Below the pieces are notes generated by a model, which saw only the letters and a list, made by a program, of their open reading frames with translations, was not told where the DNA came from and did no database searches. 15,717 bases of DNA from CBDUXP01 sp965371225 [NCBI: uncultured bacterium]. GTDB taxonomy: Bacteria > Abyssobacteria > SURF-5 > CBDUXP01. Positions 7,375-13,811 of the stretch are shown here, piece after piece; the first letter of the stretch is position 1, and each line of letters starts with the position of its first letter. Position numbers and translations under genes: made by a program. The stretch spans positions 1 to 15,717 of the forward strand of contig CBDUXP010000082.1 in NCBI GenBank assembly GCA_965371225.1. Reading direction: 5' to 3'.

Positions 7375-8065
7375 AGGCGACGACGAACGCTTCGAACAGG
7401 GCGGTACGATGCCGGCCCGACATCTTTTCCGGATGCCACTGCACCCCGACGCAGAACGGGTCGCCCTCGCGTTCAATGGCTTCGATGATGCCGTCGTTGG
7501 AGAGCGCCGCGATCTGCATCCCGTGGCCCACGTTCTTCACGCCTTGGTGGTGCATGCTGTTGACGCCCTCGGGCTGTTTCCCGAGGATGGTCGCCAATCG
7601 CGTGCCGCGTTCAATCGCGATGTCGTGGCGCCCGTCGGTTTCGGGGAGTTTATGCTCCCGGGCCCCGGGGGCGTCGGTGCGAATGTGGTACAGAAGCGTG
7701 CCCCCATGGTGTAGGGCCATGAGCTGCATGCCATAACAGATCCCCAGGACCGGCAGCCCGCGGGTCAACGCTTGGGTCATCAGGTTGTGATCCGTATCGA
7801 TGCGCGCCTGCGACACGGGGTTGAATTGGATGGGGTACGCCGGGCTCCCCGGCGGCGGCAGAATGTCGTCCCCGCCCGGGATCAGGATGCCGTCCAGGCG
7901 ATCCATGAGGCGCGCGGCGTCGGCTTGCAGTGGGATGTACACCGGAATCGCGCCGGTCGAGGCGATGGAATTGGCATACGCCGCGTCGATGTATTCGTAA
8001 TCGCGCCCGGTGCGCCACTCGCCGCGGTCATCCAGCCCGAGCGAAATGCCAATGATCGGCACCAT
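7352..8065 (-). CDS. Class I glutamine amidotransferase-like gamma-glutamyl hydrolase (peptidase C26, PuuD type)
   Basis: The 237 residues match the C26 family that hydrolyses gamma-glutamyl bonds, as in gamma-glutamyl-GABA hydrolase PuuD. The nucleophile is Cys110 in LGICYGMQ, and the His211/Glu213 pair lies in VQWHPEK. Family-specific segments are IPGGDDI (62-68) and VNSMHHQGV (168-176). The N-terminus PIIGISLGLDD also fits. There is no signal peptide, so it acts in the cytoplasm. Synthase partner domains typical of GuaA or CarA are absent, so it works as a free hydrolase. It starts 21 bases after the deacylase stop and overlaps the transporter gene by 23 bases, implying shared function. 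The exact substrate (gamma-Glu-GABA, gamma-D-Glu peptides, or other) cannot be read from sequence. A TATACT box eight bases upstream may provide an internal promoter. Confidence 0.92.
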   Translation of the reverse strand: MVPIIGISLGLDDRGEWRTGRDYEYIDAAYANSIASTGAIPVYIPLQADAARLMDRLDGILIPGGDDILPPPGSPAYPIQFNPVSQARIDTDHNLMTQALTRGLPVLGICYGMQLMALHHGGTLLYHIRTDAPGAREHKLPETDGRHDIAIERGTRLATILGKQPEGVNSMHHQGVKNVGHGMQIAALSNDGIIEAIEREGDPFCVGVQWHPEKMSGRHRTALFEAFVVACAQSTGH

Positions 8066-8073
8066 AAGCCAAT

Positions 8074-8079
8074 AGTATA
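8074..8079 (-). promoter_or_regulatory. Possible internal -10 box upstream of the C26 hydrolase
   Basis: On the minus strand TATACT ends eight bases before the hydrolase ATG at 8065, and no Shine-Dalgarno sequence is present. A start of transcription at or next to the ATG would give a leaderless mRNA. No convincing -35 is seen. It lies in the 21-base gap after the deacylase gene. Confidence 0.35.
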
Positions 8080-8086
8080 CCAGGAG

Positions 8087-9673
8087 TTAGCCGCTGCGAC
8101 GGTGGAGGACGCGACCGGGCCGCGCAGGGGTGACGGCACCATCGCGCACCACCGGTACGCCTGCGACCCACACGTGGGCAATGCCGGCGGCGTACTGGTG
8201 CGGCTCTCCATAGGTGGCGCGGTCGTCGACGGTTACCGGATCAAACAACACGAGATCCGCCGCGAGACCCGGCGCCAGCCGGCCGCGCTGCGCGAGACCG
8301 AACCGCTGCGCGGGGAGGCCGGTCATCTTGTGGATGCCTTCCGCCAGGCTGAGGGTGCCGTCGTCCACGAATTCGCGGAGCACCCGCGCACACGTGCCGT
8401 ACGTCCGCGGGTGGGGCTTGCCACGAAACAGCGGACCGTGTGCAGCCTTGGCCGACGCGTCCGACCCGATCATCACATACGGGCGCGTCAGGATCCGGCG
8501 CAGGTTCTGCGGGTCCATGAAGAACCGGACCGAGTCGACGCGGAGTTCTTCCTCGATGAGCAGATCGAACATCGCGTTGCACGGGTCTTCGTTGCGGTCA
8601 GCCGCGATCTCGGCGAGGGTGTTGCCCTCGAGATGCTTGTTCGCGTCCCCGAAGACGCCCGCCACGACGATGCGCTCCCAGTACGCGTCGTCGGGGTGGT
8701 CGCGCAGGATCTCATCCCGCAGCCGGCGGCGCGTGGCCGGGTCGCGCAGTCTGGCCAGCTCGGCTTCGTGCCCACCCTCGAACGCCCACGCGGGCAGCAC
8801 CGCGTCCAGATCGGTGCTGGATGCGGTGTAGGGATACCGGTCGGCCCACACGTCGAGCCCGGCTGCGCGCGCCCCCTCGATTTTCCCCAGCACGGCATCC
8901 AGCTTGTGCCAGTTTTCCGGCCCGCTGCACTTCAGGTGCGACACTTGGAGCGCGCAGCCCGTAGCTTCGCTGATCGCGATGACTTCGTCGAGGGCGCGTT
9001 CCACTTCCGCGCTCTCGCTGCGCATGTGCGTGGCGTGCACGGCGCCGTGGTGTTCGGCCACCCGGCCCAGGTCCTGCAGCTCGTCGCTGTCCGCAAAACA
9101 GCCGGGCGAGTACACCAGGCCCGTGCTGAACCCGAAAGCCCCCGCGTTCAGCGCGTCGTCCAGGAGACCGCGCATGCGGTCCCGTTCCCCCGCGGTCGCA
9201 GGCCGCTGTTCGTAGCCGACGGTGGAGCCGCGAAGGTTCCCATGACCAATGAGCACGGCCAGGTTCACGGCCGTGCCGGTGGCGTGCACCCGCTCCACGT
9301 ACTCCGGATACTCGCGCCAGTCCAATTGCAGCGCGGGCTCGGCGGCCCACGAGTGCTGAATGTGCGTGCGGCACGGCTCGTGCAACGGCGCGGCGGCGTA
9401 CCCGCAGTTGCCGATGACCTCGGTGGTCACGCCCTGGCGGGTTTTGCTGTCGGCGCCCCCGTTGACGAGGATCGTGAAGTCGCTGTGCGAGTGTACGTCG
9501 ATGAAGCCCGGACAGAGCACCCGCCCCCGCGCGTCGATCACTTCGCGCGCGTCGCCGGTCACGTGCGCGCCCACCTCCGCGATGCGCCCGTCTTGGACCG
9601 CGAGCGTACCGCGCTCACCTGGCGCTCCGTTCCCGTCGTACACGGTCGCATTCGCGATCAACAGATCGAACAC
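8087..9673 (-). CDS. N-acyl-D-amino-acid deacylase (D-aminoacylase), amidohydrolase superfamily
   Basis: This enzyme type hydrolyses N-acyl-D-amino acids to a free D-amino acid and a carboxylate. The 528 residues carry the zinc-site residues of the family in order: His61 and His63 in DVHSHSDF, Cys90 in VIGNCGY (the bridging cysteine of D-aminoacylase), His216 in HATHMRSE, His246 with Lys248 in QVSHLKCSG, and Asp405 in MIGSDAS. The C-terminal strand domain (GLAADLVLFDPVTV, 469-482) is typical. The GTG at 9673 begins VFDLLIANATVYDG, the expected N-terminus; longer frames reaching 10126 run into the divergent gene and are not credible. No signal peptide, so cytoplasmic. It is the first gene of the long minus operon. 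Some family members act on dipeptides or dihydropyrimidine-like substrates, so the exact substrate is open. Confidence 0.94.
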   Translation of the reverse strand: MFDLLIANATVYDGNGAPGERGTLAVQDGRIAEVGAHVTGDAREVIDARGRVLCPGFIDVHSHSDFTILVNGGADSKTRQGVTTEVIGNCGYAAAPLHEPCRTHIQHSWAAEPALQLDWREYPEYVERVHATGTAVNLAVLIGHGNLRGSTVGYEQRPATAGERDRMRGLLDDALNAGAFGFSTGLVYSPGCFADSDELQDLGRVAEHHGAVHATHMRSESAEVERALDEVIAISEATGCALQVSHLKCSGPENWHKLDAVLGKIEGARAAGLDVWADRYPYTASSTDLDAVLPAWAFEGGHEAELARLRDPATRRRLRDEILRDHPDDAYWERIVVAGVFGDANKHLEGNTLAEIAADRNEDPCNAMFDLLIEEELRVDSVRFFMDPQNLRRILTRPYVMIGSDASAKAAHGPLFRGKPHPRTYGTCARVLREFVDDGTLSLAEGIHKMTGLPAQRFGLAQRGRLAPGLAADLVLFDPVTVDDRATYGEPHQYAAGIAHVWVAGVPVVRDGAVTPARPGRVLHRRSG

Positions 9674-9679
9674 CAACGC

Positions 9680-9685
9680 AGTGTA
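9680..9685 (-). promoter_or_regulatory. -10-like box giving a leaderless deacylase mRNA
   Basis: The minus strand reads TACACT, then GCGTTG, then GTG start. Six bases between a -10 hexamer and the start codon would place transcription initiation at the start codon itself. There is no Shine-Dalgarno sequence. The position where a -35 would fall (about 9703-9708) overlaps the -10-like box of the divergent gene. Confidence 0.45.
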
Positions 9686-9700
9686 GCACGCGCTGCGTGG

Positions 9701-9706
9701 TATCAT
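9701..9706 (+). promoter_or_regulatory. -10-like box giving a leaderless mRNA for the TPR metallopeptidase
   Basis: The plus strand reads TATCAT, then GCCGCG, then ATG at 9713, the same six-base spacing seen on the opposite strand for the deacylase. No Shine-Dalgarno sequence precedes the ATG. The expected -35 region (about 9678-9683) overlaps the deacylase -10-like box. Confidence 0.45.
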
Positions 9707-9712
9707 GCCGCG

Positions 9713-10957
9713 ATGCGCCGATGCGTACTCGCGTTGTGCACTGTTGTGCTGCTCGTATGTGCGGGACGCGTTCGACCTGCCGGTGCGCAGCCCGCCGCCG
9801 CCGCCAAAGCCGCGCAACTCAACGAAGAAGGGCTCGCCCTCTACGAGGCGGGGGCCCATGAGGAGGCGATCGACCGGTTCACGCGCGCCTATGAATTGCA
9901 GCCGGAGGAACCGGTCCTCATCAAGAACCTGGCGAACGCGCATGCGGCGTACGGGGCCGCGCTCGACGAGGCGCGGCGGGATGCCGCGGCCATCCAGCAT
10001 TTTCGGTATGCGTTGGAGTTGGCGCCCGGTAATGAGTCGGCGCACGCGGGGCTGACGAACCTGTACTACCGTCGCGGGAACTACACCAAGGCGCAGGCGG
10101 AGTTGGGCCCCTACGTGCGCGAGCATCCGGAGGACACCGACGCGCGAACGATGCTGGGGGAATTGTATTACCGCACGGGGGACCTGGCGGCCGCCGTGCG
10201 CGAGTGGGAAGGCGTGTTGCGACGGACGCCGCGCGACACGGACCTCCGGGAGCGTTTACACAAGGCGAAGCGCGAACTTGCGGTCGAGGGTCACTTCGAA
10301 CAAGACCGCAATCAGTTCTTCACGGTCCGGTATGAAGGCGATCGCATGGAGGATGCCGGCTACCACGTCCTGCGGCTGTGTAGCGACGCGCGGCGCGACA
10401 TCGGCCGCGAGCTGCAGGTGTATCCGCAGCGGCCGCTGGAAGTGATCCTCTATACGACCGCGCAGTTCGATGCGGTTACCCAGGCGCAGTCCCACGTGGC
10501 GGGACTGTACGACGGGAAGATTCGCATCCGCGTGCCGCCCGGGCGGCTCAGCACGTCGCACCTGCGGCGCGTAGTGTTTCACGAATACGCGCACCTGGCC
10601 ATCGGTGAGCTGACGCAGGATAATTGCCCGTACTGGCTCAATGAGGGCTTGGCGCAGTGGTTCTCGGAGGACTTCACCGATGCCCACCGCCATCGCCTGC
10701 GGCGCGCGGCCCTGCCACCGACCGCCTCACTGGAGCAGGTGGACATCATCCAGACGGGCGCGGACCGGCTGCTCCTGCTCAACGCCGCATCTTTCGCGCT
10801 GGTGGACTACCTGCGTGCACGCTACTCGTCGCGGTATCTGCTGGACCTATTGCGGGCACTCGGAAACGGCGTGCCATCGCAGGAGGCCCTGCGGGCCAGC
10901 TACCGCCGCTCCTACGCGTACCTGGATAAAGCCGTCGCGGCGTACGTGGCGGAGTAG
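9713..10957 (+). CDS. Exported TPR protein with HExxH metallopeptidase domain
   Basis: The 414 residues begin with a signal peptide (MRRCVLALCTVVLLVCAGRV, cleavage likely after AGA near 25), so the protein is exported. Tetratricopeptide-like repeats occupy about 33-185, with helices such as NEEGLALYEAGAHEEAIDRF, HFRYALELAPGNESA and LYYRTGDLAAAVREWEGVL. A gluzincin-like peptidase domain follows, with the zinc motif HEYAH at 290-294 and the likely third ligand Glu311 in WLNEGLAQWF. Such TPR-peptidase proteins are thought to act on envelope proteins with the repeats binding partners; substrate unknown. The frame is open far upstream, antisense to the deacylase, but ATG 9713 is right because of the signal peptide and the -10-like box. 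It diverges from the deacylase by 39 bases and converges on the YchF-like gene with five bases between stops. Confidence 0.88.
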   Translation: MRRCVLALCTVVLLVCAGRVRPAGAQPAAAAKAAQLNEEGLALYEAGAHEEAIDRFTRAYELQPEEPVLIKNLANAHAAYGAALDEARRDAAAIQHFRYALELAPGNESAHAGLTNLYYRRGNYTKAQAELGPYVREHPEDTDARTMLGELYYRTGDLAAAVREWEGVLRRTPRDTDLRERLHKAKRELAVEGHFEQDRNQFFTVRYEGDRMEDAGYHVLRLCSDARRDIGRELQVYPQRPLEVILYTTAQFDAVTQAQSHVAGLYDGKIRIRVPPGRLSTSHLRRVVFHEYAHLAIGELTQDNCPYWLNEGLAQWFSEDFTDAHRHRLRRAALPPTASLEQVDIIQTGADRLLLLNAASFALVDYLRARYSSRYLLDLLRALGNGVPSQEALRASYRRSYAYLDKAVAAYVAE

Positions 10958-10962
10958 CGCGC

Positions 10963-12021
10963 CTACACGTTGAAGCGCACGTGCAGGATGTCCCCGTCCT
11001 GCACCACGTAGGTCTTTCCCTCCAACCGGAACGTCCCCGCCTGCTTGGCGCCCGCCATGCTCTTCGCCTGCTGAAAATCCGAGAAGGCGACCACTTCGCC
11101 GCGGATGAATCCCCGCGCCAGGTCCGAATGGATCGTGCCGGCGGCGTCCACCGCCGTCGTCCCCTTGGGGATCGGCCAGGCGCGCACGTCCTTCTCCCCC
11201 ACCGTGAGGAAGGTAATGAGGTCCAAGAGGGCATAGGCGGCGCGGATGAAGCGGGCGCGCGCCGATTCGTTGACCCCCAGGTCCGCGAGGAACGCCGCCT
11301 GCTCTTCGGGCTCCAGCTGGGCGATCTCCGCCTCAGCCGCCGCGGCGAGGGTGAGCGCTTCCGCGCCCGTATCCCCCAACTGTTCCGCGACGCCCGCAGG
11401 CACCGGAGCCGCAGCCTCGAGTTCACTGACGTTCACCAGCACCAGCATCGGTTTGCGGGTGAGGAACTGAAAGCTCGCCACGGCCTTTGCTTCTTCCGGC
11501 GACAGGGCCAGCGTGCGGAGCGCCTGCTCCGCCTCCAGGGCAGCCTTGCAGTGTTCGAGTGCTGCGAATTCCACCGTTCCCGTCTGCTGCTCCCTGACCA
11601 GCCGCTCCATGCGCTTCTCCACGACGAGCAGGTCCGTCAAGAGCAGTTCACCGGTGAGTTCCGCCAGGTCGCCGGCGGGATCGGGGGGCCCGCTGCGAAA
11701 CGGGCTGGCCAGATTCTCGAACGCTTGCACGACTTGCACGAGCGCATCGGCCGCGCGCAGATGCGTGAGCACCTCGGGCTCGAGCCCCTGGCCCGGTTCC
11801 GCCGCCATACCGGCAATGTCCACGAAGTCGATGCCCGCGTAGGTGGTCTTCTTCGGGCGAACCAGGTCGGTCAGCCAATCCACCCGTGAGTCCGGCACGG
11901 GGGTGTGGCCCAGTTGCACGCTGAGCTTGCCGCCCGCGGCCGGGGCGGGAGTGAGGCCGGTCAGGGCGGAAAACGCGGTGGTTTTGCCGGCCCCCCGCAG
12001 GCCGATGATGCCGATTTTCAT
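10963..12021 (-). CDS. YchF/Ola1-family P-loop nucleotide hydrolase with TGS domain
   Basis: The 352 residues are close to the usual YchF length of about 363. The C-terminal half fits the family closely: NESARARFIRAAYALLDLIT, VRAWPIPKGTTAVDAAGTIH, and the TGS-domain ending TYVVQDGDILHVRFNV. The G3 motif is DIAG (68-71) with GQGL after it, and the NVSE motif (197-200) replaces NKxD, as is normal for these ATP-preferring proteins. The P-loop is unusual: GLRGAGKTT (7-15) rather than the common GLPNVGKST. A long helical segment (about 113-185) corresponds to the family's coiled-coil insertion. The gene starts 18 bases after the histidine kinase stop, so it is probably co-transcribed with it. Family sure; because of the altered P-loop it may be a paralogue rather than the housekeeping copy. 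No Shine-Dalgarno sequence is evident. Confidence 0.9.
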   Translation of the reverse strand: MKIGIIGLRGAGKTTAFSALTGLTPAPAAGGKLSVQLGHTPVPDSRVDWLTDLVRPKKTTYAGIDFVDIAGMAAEPGQGLEPEVLTHLRAADALVQVVQAFENLASPFRSGPPDPAGDLAELTGELLLTDLLVVEKRMERLVREQQTGTVEFAALEHCKAALEAEQALRTLALSPEEAKAVASFQFLTRKPMLVLVNVSELEAAAPVPAGVAEQLGDTGAEALTLAAAAEAEIAQLEPEEQAAFLADLGVNESARARFIRAAYALLDLITFLTVGEKDVRAWPIPKGTTAVDAAGTIHSDLARGFIRGEVVAFSDFQQAKSMAGAKQAGTFRLEGKTYVVQDGDILHVRFNV

Positions 12022-12039
12022 GGGGCGCGGCCCGAACGC

Positions 12040-13695
12040 TTAGGTGGGCCGCACGTTCGGCACCGTCACCGTAAAGATGCTGCCCTTGCCCACTTCGCTG
12101 GCGACACTGATGTCGCCGCCCAACGCCTGCGCCGCCATTCGGCAGAAGGCCAGGCCCAGGCCCACGTCGGACTTCAAGCCGAGTTCCCGCACGTCCGCCT
12201 GCACGAATTTCTCGAAGATGCGGTCGTGGAATTCCGGAGGGATCCCCTCCCCTTCGTCGCCGACGGCCATGGTGAACTGGTCGGCGCCGGCCGCCCCGGT
12301 CTGGATCGTAATGGTGGTCTCCGGATCAGAATGATTGATCGCATTCATCACGAGATTCAGGAGGATGCGTTCGAGCAGCGCCGGATCGCTCCAGCACGTG
12401 AGATTCGCCTGAGCTTTGACCTTGAGGGACATCTTCGCGCCGCGCGCGTACGGGCCCAGGGTTTCGAGCACGCGGCGCAGGAAGTCGTGCGTGTCGAACT
12501 GCTCAATCTCCGGTATCAGCCGGCCCTCCTCGAGCCGGTCCAGATCCAGGAGGTTCATGATCATTTCGTTCAGCTTGCGCTGATTGCGCTTCGCGATCCC
12601 CACGTACTGCCGCGCTTGCTCTGTCAGCCCCCCATCTGCATCCAGCCCGATCACGTCCAGGCTCATCATCGTGGTCGCGACACTGCCTTTCATGTCATGC
12701 ACGAGCATGTTGACCATGTCGGATTTGAACTGTTCCAACTCGCGCAGTTTCGCGTTCGTCGCCGCCATCTCGTCATTCAACACTTTCAGCGTAGCCACCT
12801 CCAGCGTCTCCTGGTAGAGGCGGATGTGGTCCAGCCGCTGCCCCAGCACATTGGCCATCAGCGTCGCGAGCTGCAACTGTTCGATCGTAAAGGGTTCATC
12901 GGAGTGCACGCGATCGAGGTAGCACGCGCCGACCACGCCCGCTTCCCCGCGGACCGGCACGCAGAGGACCGACCGGATGCCTTCCCGCACCACGCTCTCT
13001 TTCCCCGCGAACCGCTCGTCGGCCATGGCATCCAACACCCGAACCGCCTGCTGATCCTGCACGACCTGGTGCAGAATCGATTGGCTGATCTGCGGCGGCC
13101 CGCTGTCCGACTGCGTGATGCGCGGCTGCAGTTCGCCATTGGCCCCATCGCGCATCAGCAAGACGACACGATCCGGAGCTAGCGACTGCACGCACATGTC
13201 GACCCCGTGCTGGAGCACTTCCTCCACGTCGTAGAACATGGCCATCTGTTCGCTCATTTCGAGGATGGTGCGGAGATGGCTGTGGGCGGCGGCGAGGCTG
13301 CGCGGATCCCGGGGCGCGGGGGTGGTCGTGCGGAAGCGCCGGAGGATCGCCGCGGCGTCGGCGGTGTCGACACCCGGTTCCGTGGTGAGGGCCGGGCCCG
13401 TCTTGCCGACGCGGAAGCGCAGCCGCACCCGGCCGATTTGGACGCGGTCCCCGTCGTGCAGCTCTTGCATCTGCACGCGCGCCTCGTGGACGAACGTGCC
13501 ATTCAGCGACCCCAGGTCCAGCAGGCGGTACCGGTCGCGCCGCACGTCGATGCGGGCGTGGTGTTCGGTGATCGCGTCGTCTTCGAGCACCACATGATTG
13601 TCCGCGCCGCGCCCGAGGCGCACGCCGGGCGCCTCAATGGAAAACTGTTCGCCTCGGCTGGGGCCGTTTTCGATAACCAGCACCGCGGTGCTCAT
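12040..13695 (-). CDS. FHA-GAF sensor histidine kinase
   Basis: A soluble signalling kinase of 551 residues. The FHA domain (about 5-95) has the phosphothreonine-binding framework LGRGADNHVVL (27-37), TEHHARI (43-49) and GSLNGTFV (62-69). A GAF domain (about 140-295) includes RSVLCVPVRG and ACYLDR. A coiled linker (about 296-328) leads to the histidine phosphotransfer motif MLVHDMKGSVA with His333. The ATPase region has the N box LERILLNLVMNAINHS (441-456), G1 VGDEGEGIP (478-486), F box IFEKF and G2 VGLGLAFCR (511-519). There is no membrane segment, so it senses a cytoplasmic or phosphoprotein signal; FHA suggests cross-talk with Ser/Thr kinases. No response regulator is adjacent. Start ATG 13695, with no Shine-Dalgarno sequence, nine bases after a -10-like box. 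First gene of a two-gene unit with the YchF-like gene. Confidence 0.93.
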   Translation of the reverse strand: MSTAVLVIENGPSRGEQFSIEAPGVRLGRGADNHVVLEDDAITEHHARIDVRRDRYRLLDLGSLNGTFVHEARVQMQELHDGDRVQIGRVRLRFRVGKTGPALTTEPGVDTADAAAILRRFRTTTPAPRDPRSLAAAHSHLRTILEMSEQMAMFYDVEEVLQHGVDMCVQSLAPDRVVLLMRDGANGELQPRITQSDSGPPQISQSILHQVVQDQQAVRVLDAMADERFAGKESVVREGIRSVLCVPVRGEAGVVGACYLDRVHSDEPFTIEQLQLATLMANVLGQRLDHIRLYQETLEVATLKVLNDEMAATNAKLRELEQFKSDMVNMLVHDMKGSVATTMMSLDVIGLDADGGLTEQARQYVGIAKRNQRKLNEMIMNLLDLDRLEEGRLIPEIEQFDTHDFLRRVLETLGPYARGAKMSLKVKAQANLTCWSDPALLERILLNLVMNAINHSDPETTITIQTGAAGADQFTMAVGDEGEGIPPEFHDRIFEKFVQADVRELGLKSDVGLGLAFCRMAAQALGGDISVASEVGKGSIFTVTVPNVRPT

Positions 13696-13704
13696 GGCGG
13701 AGGC

Positions 13705-13734
13705 ATTCTAGGGGGGGGGCGCGCGAATGGGCAA
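13705..13734 (-). promoter_or_regulatory. Predicted promoter of the FHA-GAF kinase with a C9 tract in its spacer
   Basis: On the minus strand TTGCCC (13734-13729) and TAGAAT (13710-13705) are separated by 18 bases. Nine of those spacer bases, directly next to the -10 box, are an uninterrupted C run (G run at 13711-13719 on the + strand). The -10 ends nine bases before the ATG, so the leader is at most a few bases. Confidence 0.5.
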
Positions 13735-13740
13735 CGCCGT

Positions 13741-13769
13741 TGCTCCCCATGGCCGTGCGCAGTAGGCTA
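13741..13769 (+). promoter_or_regulatory. Possible promoter of the phosphodiesterase gene
   Basis: TTGCTC (13741-13746) and TAGGCT (13764-13769) are spaced by 17 bases, acceptable but weak matches to sigma-70-type boxes. Transcription would begin near 13776, giving a leader of about 60 bases that contains the mini-ORF at 13812. Confidence 0.35.
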
Positions 13770-13800
13770 GGAGCCGGCGTGCGCTCCCGTTTGGGACCAC

Positions 13801-13809
13801 GGAGGGGGG
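13801..13809 (+). promoter_or_regulatory. Shine-Dalgarno for the mini-ORF
   Basis: GGAGGGGGG lies immediately upstream of the ATG at 13812, with the GGAGG core six bases from it. This is a better ribosome site than the GAGGGGG (within the mini-ORF) that precedes the phosphodiesterase ATG. Confidence 0.45.
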
Positions 13810-13811
13810 AC

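Larger units (their letters stand above)
13696..13811. other. Divergent promoter region between kinase and phosphodiesterase genes
   Basis: This 116-base stretch lacks genes. It holds the G9 run (13711-13719), the two divergent promoter candidates, and an imperfect dyad GGGCAAC (13729-13735) and GTTGCTC (13739-13745), matching at six of seven positions around the centre GCC. The dyad overlaps both predicted -35 boxes. Confidence 0.5.

Noticed and set aside
7375-7476. Upstream extension of the binding-protein/permease fusion to 7476
   Set aside because: The extra 34 codons lie wholly within the hydrolase gene and put a Ser/Arg-rich stretch ahead of what is otherwise a normal signal peptide starting at GTG 7374.
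7772-9712. Very long + strand frame continuous with the TPR peptidase, which could look like a 1061-aa fusion protein
   Set aside because: The part before 9713 is exactly antisense to the deacylase, whose motifs are complete. It is Arg/His/Val-rich filler with no domain, and a signal peptide begins at 9713.
11905-13182. 425-codon + strand frame opposite the kinase and YchF genes
   Set aside because: Spans two real genes on the other strand, crosses their gap, and shows no domain; shadow frame.
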